A stretch of 22,211 bases of DNA from a virus. A program made the position numbers and the translations under genes. Below the pieces are notes generated by a model that saw only the letters and a program-made list of their open reading frames with translations, searched no databases and had not been told where the DNA came from. This document shows positions 15,684 through 21,657 of this stretch, in pieces. The stretch covers positions 1-22,211 of the IMG/VR virus record IMGVR_UViG_3300042936_000044. The stretch is one strand, 5' to 3'. How positions within the stretch are numbered: the first letter of the stretch is position 1; the number at the start of each line of letters is the position of its first letter.

Positions 15684-15691
15684 GATAAATA
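15684..15691 (+). promoter_or_regulatory. Late promoter octamer GATAAATA
   Basis: An exact GATAAATA on the plus strand, 20 bases before the ATG at 15712. It is the only plus-strand copy seen and it precedes the only isolated plus-strand gene of the right half. Confidence 0.65.
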
Positions 15692-15711
15692 TATCCGAGA
15701 CTATAATTTTA

Positions 15712-16092
15712 ATGATACAAAACGAGTTTTTTAAACGCCTAAGCGACAGTCACCCATTCATAACCATTTGTTCCTATGCAAATCAAGATTATGTGGGGAT
15801 TGTCCAGAACCGAGACGATATAGTTACCACTATATATGACTACGGATCTATACTAGATAATGATATTAAAGATAAATTCCTAGAACTAGGAGATGTTTGG
15901 TGGTGGGAAAGTAATAGATTGATCCCTATAAATCTGTTTCTTAAAGATGAATGGAGTATCTTTAGACCCTATATTAGAACCTTCAATAACAAAAGTCTTA
16001 CTATACTACATGGTCCTGTATGTAGTATAATTGAATTAAATAAACGTAGAAGCAAACGCCGTAGTATTACACTAGTAAAACGCTTACCCTAA
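15712..16092 (+). CDS. Conserved hypothetical protein, isolated on the plus strand
   Basis: From the ATG at 15712 the protein has 126 residues. An in-frame GTG at 15634 is rejected because it would place the late promoter inside the gene and add a hydrophobic lead. The body alternates strands and helices: FFKRLSDSHPFITICSYANQDYVGIVQNRDD, then a FLELGDVWWWESNRLIPINLF motif (about residues 64-84) and a basic tail (KRRSKRRSITLVKR). Such basic tails suit nucleic-acid contact, but no domain is recognised. It runs opposite to all genes around it, and its end overlaps the end of the DnaE-like gene by nine bases. A late promoter octamer precedes it. Confidence 0.65.
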   Translation: MIQNEFFKRLSDSHPFITICSYANQDYVGIVQNRDDIVTTIYDYGSILDNDIKDKFLELGDVWWWESNRLIPINLFLKDEWSIFRPYIRTFNNKSLTILHGPVCSIIELNKRRSKRRSITLVKRLP

Positions 16093-16647
16093 CAAATTCA
16101 TATGCACTGCAACAAGCCATGAATAGGATATGGCATGACTTTGTTTGAAGGTGTACCCATCAGTTCCCTTATCCCATACAGTTTTAGCAATATCACTCCA
16201 TCGTTCACCTATTAAATGTTTTTTACCAGGACGAATAACAGCTAAAAACATAGCTAGTCTAGGGATACTATCTATTGGTTCTGGCATCTTTTGTAGATTA
16301 TAAAACTGATTATTTAAGTGAATTAATTTCTCTACAAATACAGGATCTTTTAATTTACTCCAATTAGGTTCTCTCATTAATTCTAGTAGATGTTGTTCAT
16401 CACGAACCTGAGTATAAACATGAACATTTAATAAATCTAATTTGAAATACCCGCGTTTATCTGCGGCAGTATAGTCAATGCTTGCTATATTGTGTACTGG
16501 GTCATATGGTACATCAGTAATATATACACCAGTGGCATGATTACGTATAGGCTTGACATTACGCATTGCCGCACGTGTGTGAGGTATTAACTTTAATAGA
16601 GTATCTCTATCACCAAAGTCAATGTCAATATCACTATCAATTCTCAT
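16084..16647 (-). CDS. Miniature DnaE-like (family C DNA polymerase) core protein
   Basis: The 187 residues align in order with four blocks of bacterial DnaE. Residues 6-11 DIDIDF followed by RD match DnaE's DFDVDF...RD, so D8 and D10 take the place of two catalytic aspartates. Residues 36-43 NHATGVYI match KHAGGVVI, and 66-74 GYFKLDLLN match GLVKFDFLG (D71, third aspartate). Residues 126-141 SIPRLAMFLAVIRPGK match the DMIALVALFRPGP region, and 164-175 GYTFKQSHAISY match GYGFNKSHSAAY. DnaE has over 1,100 residues; the PHP, clamp-binding and OB domains and most of the fingers are missing. It has a good AGGA site and overlaps the exonuclease gene by 11 bases. It may be an active mini-polymerase, a terminal transferase-like enzyme or a non-catalytic derivative. 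Confidence 0.72.
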   Translation of the reverse strand: MRIDSDIDIDFGDRDTLLKLIPHTRAAMRNVKPIRNHATGVYITDVPYDPVHNIASIDYTAADKRGYFKLDLLNVHVYTQVRDEQHLLELMREPNWSKLKDPVFVEKLIHLNNQFYNLQKMPEPIDSIPRLAMFLAVIRPGKKHLIGERWSDIAKTVWDKGTDGYTFKQSHAISYSWLVAVHMNLLG

Positions 16648-17179
16648 TACTTAATCCTAATTTGTCATATGCTTTTTGTACTACAATGGCTTGTCGTTCA
16701 GCATCTTCTACTGCTTTGTGACTAGTGACATGTCCGCCATCTTTTAATTTTACTCCGGCTATCTCATACAAGGTACGTGTATCTCTGACGGTGTAGAAAG
16801 GCCAGGGGGTTCGCATTTCAAGGTTTCTCCAGGCCGACTCTGCCACAACCACATCAAATGATGCACCATTGCTCCACACAGCACGGCGATTCCAACAAAA
16901 CTTATAAAGTATCTCCATACATTCTCTAAACGGAATTCTGCCTTCTTCTCCCATAGCTTCTTCAAGTGCAGCCGGACTTTGCTCGCCCCACCACCGTAAT
17001 GTATCTTCATTAATACTCCTATTATAAATTTCTGTTTGTTCTTCTATCGTTGGTCGTAATTCTAATCGTTCAACAACTCCATTACCTTTAGGATCAAATC
17101 TTACTGCGCCAATAGTTAGTATAACACAATCAGGACTTGTGTCAAGCGTTTCCATATCAATCATTATATCTTGTGCCAT
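16637..17179 (-). CDS. dexA: DEDDh 3'-5' exonuclease, DexA/DnaQ-like
   Basis: Removes nucleotides from 3' ends of DNA or RNA. In 180 residues all catalytic positions are visible: D8 and E10 in DMETLD, D109 in SNGASFDVV, and H154 and D159 in HKAVEDAE. The LRWWGEQSPAA stretch (61-71) recalls IEWWKNQSPEA of T4 DexA, so the DexA branch is likelier than RNase T or epsilon. Its gene ends inside the start of the DnaE-like gene (11-base overlap), and the upstream gene ends one base before its ATG. The coupling raises the possibility that it edits for the DnaE-like protein; otherwise it may process DNA ends or degrade host nucleic acid. Confidence 0.88.
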   Translation of the reverse strand: MAQDIMIDMETLDTSPDCVILTIGAVRFDPKGNGVVERLELRPTIEEQTEIYNRSINEDTLRWWGEQSPAALEEAMGEEGRIPFRECMEILYKFCWNRRAVWSNGASFDVVVAESAWRNLEMRTPWPFYTVRDTRTLYEIAGVKLKDGGHVTSHKAVEDAERQAIVVQKAYDKLGLSNEN

Positions 17180-17180
17180 A

Positions 17181-17528
17181 TTATGCCTGTAATGTTTTCC
17201 AAATATATTTCTTCTCTAAATAATCTTGTAATTTAACTGCTTCATCTTTACTATTAAATACCACACCTTTAATCACATACATATCTTCTAGGTATCTAGC
17301 ATATTCACCAGTACTATCTTGCATCCACCATCGATGGTCTACCCACATAATATCTATTTCATTATCCATTGTATCTAATGCAAACCCAGCTTCTTTAATT
17401 TTCATATCGTTAAACAGTACATCTACTAATAATTTTTTAGTATCAAAACGTTTAATGTTATCCCAGTCAGGCCATGATACTATAAATTTACCTTTTAGTA
17501 AAGCTGTTATGGGGAATAATTTGTTCAT
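17181..17528 (-). CDS. Conserved small hypothetical protein
   Basis: This 115-residue protein is rich in Trp and Asp: FIVSWPDWDNIKRFDT near the N-terminus, then EIDIMWVDHRWWMQDSTGEYARYLEDMYVIKG, and a final VVFNSKDEAVKLQDYLEKKYIW. The C-terminal strand-plus-DEA-helix unit resembles that of the four smaller proteins encoded just upstream, so it may be a larger member of the same family. It has no catalytic motif that I recognise. ATGA overlap with the upstream gene and one base to the exonuclease gene place it in the middle of the early operon. Confidence 0.65.
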   Translation of the reverse strand: MNKLFPITALLKGKFIVSWPDWDNIKRFDTKKLLVDVLFNDMKIKEAGFALDTMDNEIDIMWVDHRWWMQDSTGEYARYLEDMYVIKGVVFNSKDEAVKLQDYLEKKYIWKTLQA

Positions 17529-17791
17529 TGGAATTTTAATAAAAATATTAGGTACTTCTTTTCGTCAACAATCTCATAACCATCAGTTATGTTACCATTA
17601 ACTATGTTCATCTTTATACCATACTGCCCAATAAGATAATCTTCAAAATCATATGCGTCAAATTCTTTGTTCTGTGCCATAAATTCTTTACGAACTTTTT
17701 TTAATGCTTCCCAATAATTCCACCGATTTCTACGTTGGTTTATATTTGGATCATCATCATCAAAATCCTGTATTTTGGGAATCGATGCCAT
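17525..17791 (-). CDS. Small acidic protein of the tandem family
   Basis: This protein has 88 residues from the ATG at 17791. A GTG nine bases further upstream is in frame, but AAGGTGG lies five bases before the ATG and the ATG overlaps the upstream stop as TAATG. The N-terminus is acidic (DFDDDDPN) followed by basic residues and a helix (YWEALKKVRKEFMAQ). The end EIVDEKKYLIFLLKFQ has the same acidic-turn, hydrophobic-strand pattern as the next genes. Function is unknown. Confidence 0.6.
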   Translation of the reverse strand: MASIPKIQDFDDDDPNINQRRNRWNYWEALKKVRKEFMAQNKEFDAYDFEDYLIGQYGIKMNIVNGNITDGYEIVDEKKYLIFLLKFQ

Positions 17792-18033
17792 TAACTCCAC
17801 CTTAACGTAAACAAAATGTAATCTTTTTCATATCTAAACTTGACACTAACTGTATTCTCGGAAGTGGTACGCCATCTACAATGTCTCTCACATTTACCTA
17901 TATTATCATATAACCAATCGATTAATTCTAAATATTTGTCAATACGTTTTACTTCCACACTGTATTCATACCAGCCAGGCTTGGTTTCATCCCAACTACG
18001 GTCTCGTTCATAATGTTCAATTATCATAGCCAT
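17791..18033 (-). CDS. Small protein of the tandem family
   Basis: This protein of 80 residues has a strand-helix-strand layout: YEYSVEVKRIDKYLELIDWLYDNIG, then a Cys/Trp-rich turn (CERHCRW), then VSVKFRYEKDYILFTLRW at the end. The last strand with a FxYxxDxxLFxLxW signature is shared with the flanking small proteins and would fit a ferredoxin-like alpha/beta fold. The ATG overlaps the end of the upstream gene by ten bases. Possible roles are small inhibitors or adaptors of host proteins made early in infection; nothing in the sequence fixes this. Confidence 0.6.
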   Translation of the reverse strand: MAMIIEHYERDRSWDETKPGWYEYSVEVKRIDKYLELIDWLYDNIGKCERHCRWRTTSENTVSVKFRYEKDYILFTLRWS

Positions 18034-18239
18034 TTTAGTGCAAAATAGCTGGCGTTGGTATCATTGTAAAAGGTAAATCTTGCATGCCGTTTTACAATAG
18101 GATCATGACTAAAGTTGTCATACTTCTCTTGGTAGTAAGCATAATCAAAATCAACACCTTGAACATAACCCATTGAACGTAACTCCTGTCCTATTTCCAT
18201 AGTTCTTTTGGCAGTAATATATAGGATAACATCAGCCAC
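18024..18239 (-). CDS. Small protein of the tandem family (GTG start)
   Basis: This protein of 71 residues begins VILYITAKRTMEIGQELRSMGY (strand then helix), continues with a Tyr/Asp-rich middle (VDFDYAYYQEKYDNF) and ends ARFTFYNDTNASYFALKWL, the family's closing strand-turn-helix. The start codon is GTG and overlaps the stop of the upstream gene by eight bases; no strong ribosome-binding site is seen, so re-initiation is likely. Function is unknown. Confidence 0.6.
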   Translation of the reverse strand: MADVILYITAKRTMEIGQELRSMGYVQGVDFDYAYYQEKYDNFSHDPIVKRHARFTFYNDTNASYFALKWL

Positions 18240-18429
18240 AGGTCAACTCAAATAGAATGGCATCTTTCTCATCTTTGAAGTAAAAATCCATATATTCTTC
18301 TGTTGCGTGTGTAAGATATCTATCACCGGGTAAACCAAATTGTTCTACTGCCCATGCACACGTTTCATTCCATATAGGTATATCATGAAATGGTTGCCAT
18401 GATATACGAACTCTAGTACCCGCCGGCAT
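18232..18429 (-). CDS. Small protein of the tandem family
   Basis: This protein of 65 residues has RVRISWQPFHDIPIWNETCAWAVEQFG (strand, turn, helix) and closes with MDFYFKDEKDAILFELTCG, matching the terminal unit of its downstream neighbours. The ATG overlaps the end of the zinc-finger-like gene by 17 bases. The tandem of four such genes (17525-18429) probably arose by duplication with strong divergence. Function is unknown. Confidence 0.58.
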   Translation of the reverse strand: MPAGTRVRISWQPFHDIPIWNETCAWAVEQFGLPGDRYLTHATEEYMDFYFKDEKDAILFELTCG

Positions 18430-19111
18430 TTAATAATTCCTTGACTTGTTTAACATTCGCAGGATCACGATTAAACTTTAATGCCCATTGCTCTGGATTG
18501 ATATAATCCATGATCATCTTCTGCTGGTCATCACGTAATGTACTTAAGAACTCTACCCCACTATCACTCTGATATAACATCCATGGACTAATTCGTCCTC
18601 TAGCAATCTCATAACATATATTGTTTGGATTGCCATATCGTAAATAATCTCTGCTTTGAATCTTTTCTGCTTCTGCTTTTTCTATTGTTATTTCAATACT
18701 ACGATGTATTGCATCCAACGGATCTTCTATACGTAAATATTCACACAAAAACTTTGCGTAATTACTATCTTGTCGCCAGTTGTCAATACGAATTGAATTC
18801 TTTAACAACCAATCACTAAATCTACTTACATTGATACACTTAATCTCTACACAATATAGACCAAACTTAATGAACGCAAGATAATAAGGATTCTTAATGA
18901 ATTCTTCATATGTACGATTCTTTGTACCAGCAGTATTCTTTTTATAAAATTGTAACCAAGCTTGAAAACCCACACGATTGCCTTGACGGTCACGTTCTAA
19001 CCATCTGCGTTTGGGTTCGCATATGTGTTTAAGCACAGTACTTTCACGTTGGAAAGTAGCTTTACAGAACTCACAACCATATAGTGATTTAGTTTCCTCG
19101 ATCTTTTTCAT
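18413..19111 (-). CDS. Protein with N-terminal C2HC zinc-finger-like motif
   Basis: This 232-residue protein has C13-x2-C16-x12-H29-x-C31 at the N-terminus (GCEFCKATFQRESTVLKHIC), a single zinc-finger-like unit, followed by a basic PKRRWLERDRQGNR stretch. The rest is helical and rich in Trp, Tyr and Arg (FSDWLLKNSIRIDNWRQ, EDPLDAIHRSIEITIEKA). It ends in PEQWALKFNRDPANVKQVKELL, which looks like a small DNA- or RNA-binding helix pair. I do not recognise a named family. Its ATG lies 23 bases inside the clamp-loader-like gene, which argues for coupled synthesis and a role in replication, repair or transcription switching. Confidence 0.65.
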   Translation of the reverse strand: MKKIEETKSLYGCEFCKATFQRESTVLKHICEPKRRWLERDRQGNRVGFQAWLQFYKKNTAGTKNRTYEEFIKNPYYLAFIKFGLYCVEIKCINVSRFSDWLLKNSIRIDNWRQDSNYAKFLCEYLRIEDPLDAIHRSIEITIEKAEAEKIQSRDYLRYGNPNNICYEIARGRISPWMLYQSDSGVEFLSTLRDDQQKMIMDYINPEQWALKFNRDPANVKQVKELLNAGGY

Positions 19112-19679
19112 ATTGCTTAATATCTTCTTCCGTCACCAATTGACTAAGAACTTCTATATCAGATTGTTTTAAGTTAGGATATGTTTCTGCTAGATAGCAT
19201 TTACGTTTATGTTCTTGTACAAATGCTTTAGTAATCTCATCAATGTCATCACTATCTACTTTAGGATAAATCTTAGTGTAATATTCTTTAATCTCTTTTG
19301 TTTTAGCAGGTTCTTTTAATGATGTTACTTTACTACCTAAATGAGGTATCCATTGATGAAATTGTTTGCCTAATCCAGGACTACTAGCACATAACATATA
19401 CCATTGCAGTTTGGGATGTTTCTGTACATATTCATTAAACAAATATTTATTTGCGTGATAGTCTACGCTACGCAAGTAATAGCCCTGAACATCTCCTGAA
19501 CCTTTGATAGCACTCATCCAATGTGTCATCATATAGGGAACAAACTTCTTTTGTTGTTCTTCAGATAAACTATCATAATACCCATAGTCTTTTTTGTCCA
19601 TAGCCGCAAGAGAATCAAACAAGTTGAAGTCTTGTGCTTCAAACTTCTCATCAACGGGGGTATTCTTTTTAGTTGCCAT
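19089..19679 (-). CDS. gp62: Probable clamp-loader small subunit, T4 gp62-like
   Basis: The 196 residues (T4 gp62 has 187) follow the pattern I associate with gp62 proteins of marine T4-like phages: FNLFDSLAAMDKKD (18-31), a FVPYMMTHWMSAI segment, NKYLFNEYVQKHPKLQWYML, then KQFHQWIP, an EYYTKIY helix and a C-terminal SDIEVLSQLVTEEDI segment. In T4, gp62 holds four gp44 ATPase subunits and loads the gp45 clamp. The match is by spacing of conserved hydrophobic and basic residues and is not certain. gp44 and gp45 are not in the window. The start overlaps the upstream stop (TAATG). Confidence 0.55.
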   Translation of the reverse strand: MATKKNTPVDEKFEAQDFNLFDSLAAMDKKDYGYYDSLSEEQQKKFVPYMMTHWMSAIKGSGDVQGYYLRSVDYHANKYLFNEYVQKHPKLQWYMLCASSPGLGKQFHQWIPHLGSKVTSLKEPAKTKEIKEYYTKIYPKVDSDDIDEITKAFVQEHKRKCYLAETYPNLKQSDIEVLSQLVTEEDIKQYEKDRGN

Positions 19680-20179
19680 TAGAATGCCTGACTATAATCC
19701 ACAATCTCACAGTTACGACTAATCTCTTTTACAAAATATACACATCGGGGTTTAGGTCCGTCATCTAGTGGGACACATAAGAATTGCCCGTTCTTCAATC
19801 GAGGAGCATACCAAGTTACATCGTGGTAAATATCTACAATCTCAATAGGCACAAAACTTGGGCTAAAGCTAGTTAACGGATTAAACTCAAATGCATTGAA
19901 TCCTCTGTCATTTATACTTGTTAGTGGCAATGTCTCTAAGTCTCCGTGTTCTTGTTCACCGATAAGTATTTGCCAATCTAATGGCATCTTAACAGTACTG
20001 TTGCCGATCTTTAATACAAGTGCAGGGCTGTTAAATGATTCCAAAAAGATTAATGGGATGTAATGATAATCTACATTTTGTGGATTACTGTTATCTAGTA
20101 TAGCAAAGCGAAGGTCGTCTATTTCCTCCGGCAATGTTTCTAAATTATAAAATTCGTTTTCAAGTGTTAATATACGCAT
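19679..20179 (-). CDS. Conserved hypothetical protein, first gene of the early operon
   Basis: This protein of 166 residues has MRILTLENEFYNLETLPEEIDDLRFAIL, then KMPLDWQILIGEQEHGDLETLPLTSINDRGFNAF (64-97), FNPLTSFSPSFVPIEIVDIY, and WYAPRLKNGQFLCVPLDDG...CVYFVKEISR. The evenly spread conserved-looking aromatic and Gly/Pro residues suggest a beta-rich globular domain, and I recall close relatives in marine T4-like phages, all without a function. It is the promoter-proximal gene of a ten-gene operon reaching the DnaE-like gene at 16084. The promoter lies six bases before its ATG, so the mRNA should begin at the start codon. Confidence 0.7.
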   Translation of the reverse strand: MRILTLENEFYNLETLPEEIDDLRFAILDNSNPQNVDYHYIPLIFLESFNSPALVLKIGNSTVKMPLDWQILIGEQEHGDLETLPLTSINDRGFNAFEFNPLTSFSPSFVPIEIVDIYHDVTWYAPRLKNGQFLCVPLDDGPKPRCVYFVKEISRNCEIVDYSQAF

Positions 20180-20185
20180 GTTGTT

Positions 20186-20214
20186 ATTCTATCACATTCT
20201 TATCTATAAGTCAA
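20186..20214 (-). promoter_or_regulatory. Sigma70-type promoter giving a leaderless operon mRNA
   Basis: On the minus strand TTGACT (20209-20214), a 17-base spacer ending in TGA (extended -10) and TAGAAT (20186-20191) precede the ATG at 20179 by six bases. Both boxes match consensus at five of six positions. The promoter overlaps the stop codon of the uvsW gene. Confidence 0.78.
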
Positions 20215-21657
20215 CTTTTCTACATCAAACGGGTAGTTTGCTTCTTTATAAAATGCCTTACGTTGGGTTAAATGTCGTTTGGCAAATTTACAACTACTTG
20301 TTATGTCGTAGATTTGTACATGGTCTTTATCTTCGGCTTTACGTATACCACGCCCAATACTTTGAATAACCCGAACAAAGCTTTTTCCTGGTTCTATGAG
20401 AACAAGATTAAAAATACGGGGAATATTAATACCAACAGCTGCCACGCCATAAGTAGCTACAATAATCTTATTAGTGCTAGTCGCAACTTCATCATATTCT
20501 TCCTTACGTTCATTCATATTAGTAGCACCACTAACAAACACACTACCGGGCAATCTACTAACAATTTCTTTTCCTGCATTAACTCTATCTACTAGAATCA
20601 ATGTGTTACCGGTATCATTTATTCCACTGATTAAACTAGCTATCTTATCTAATCTTTCGCTATCTTCTAACAAGTGCTTTAGTTCGCTTTGATAGTTAGT
20701 AAACTCTTTACCATCTTGTAATTGCATAATGTTAACATAGCAACGTGCTAATACACCCTGATCCTGTAATTCACTTGCACTTAGTTTACCAATAACATTG
20801 CCCAAACTTACATAGATGCTTTGTGCTTCAAACTTTGCTTTAGGAATAGTTCCTGTTAGTCCCCACCGAATGGGCACTTTAGCAAACACACCAGTAAGCA
20901 ATGTTTTTAGTGCGTCTGCTTTTGCCATATGCACTTCATCAACCATTACACAAACAACACCTTCAATGAAGTCTCCGATATCTACTTCTGCTTCACCTGC
21001 TTTTGTTTTCTTAAGCATGTTGTTAAGGCTTTGCCAAGTACAGATCGTGTGTGTCTTACCAAACTCTTTACGATCACCAAAGTATACACCAACATCTAAT
21101 CCTAGATTAATGTAATCTGCTTCTGTTTGCGTTACTAGTGACTTATTTGGAACAATAACGATACTGCGACCATATTTTTCTATAGTATAACTTAATGCCG
21201 CAGTCATTAGTGTCTTGCCTGCCCCTGTAGCAATCTCTTGTAATGATTGCGGGTTCTCTAAAAAGTTGTTTACGAGTTCAATTTGATAGTCACGTAATAC
21301 GACCGGCTCACCTTCTTTTGGATGACCTTTAGGCCAGTTTTTATTTTTAAATGTATCCTCGGACACTTTGTCAAAAGTAAAGGTTGTTGAGTAATCCCTC
21401 AAATCTTCTAATTCAATATCATATCCTGCATTGTCTAGGTAGGGAAGTATTTCAGGCAACAAGTTAATGTAGGTACTGCCCGCTAAACTGAAATAGCTAA
21501 CTTTGCCATTCCATCTACCTAGCCTTACTGCAGGTAGATACCGTGCTCCGGGTATTTCATACTCAAACATTTTCATCAGTGCTTTACGCTCTGATAGTTC
21601 AAGTCCCTCTATCTTTACATTCACTTCGTCTTTGACGATTATTTTACATTGTTTCAT
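20200..21657 (-). CDS. uvsW: RNA/DNA helicase UvsW, superfamily 2
   Basis: T4 UvsW unwinds R-loops and branched DNA, helping the switch from origin- to recombination-dependent replication. The 485 residues (T4 UvsW has 503) carry a N-terminal RLGRWNGKVSYF segment (45-56) similar to UvsW's YGNWDGRIRLL region, LRDYQ (121-125), Walker A ATGAGKT (143-149), the DEVH box (240-243), motif III LTGT (267-270), a SGATNMNERK segment and motif VI QSIGRGIRK. All helicase motifs are intact. A GGAAAAG site precedes the ATG, which lies 14 bases inside the upstream gene, so the two are co-translated. A new early promoter starts at its stop codon. Confidence 0.92.
   Translation of the reverse strand: MKQCKIIVKDEVNVKIEGLELSERKALMKMFEYEIPGARYLPAVRLGRWNGKVSYFSLAGSTYINLLPEILPYLDNAGYDIELEDLRDYSTTFTFDKVSEDTFKNKNWPKGHPKEGEPVVLRDYQIELVNNFLENPQSLQEIATGAGKTLMTAALSYTIEKYGRSIVIVPNKSLVTQTEADYINLGLDVGVYFGDRKEFGKTHTICTWQSLNNMLKKTKAGEAEVDIGDFIEGVVCVMVDEVHMAKADALKTLLTGVFAKVPIRWGLTGTIPKAKFEAQSIYVSLGNVIGKLSASELQDQGVLARCYVNIMQLQDGKEFTNYQSELKHLLEDSERLDKIASLISGINDTGNTLILVDRVNAGKEIVSRLPGSVFVSGATNMNERKEEYDEVATSTNKIIVATYGVAAVGINIPRIFNLVLIEPGKSFVRVIQSIGRGIRKAEDKDHVQIYDITSSCKFAKRHLTQRKAFYKEANYPFDVEKLTYR

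Noticed and set aside
15702-15707. TATAAT just before the ATG at 15712
   Set aside because: No -35 box at suitable spacing and only four bases to the ATG; the GATAAATA octamer explains expression better.
15634-15711. GTG-initiated extension of the plus-strand gene 15712-16092
   Set aside because: The extension contains the late promoter octamer and encodes an unconvincing hydrophobic lead.
16759-17010. Minus-strand 83-residue open frame inside the exonuclease gene
   Set aside because: It lies wholly within the exonuclease gene in another frame, and the exonuclease frame holds all the DEDDh motifs.
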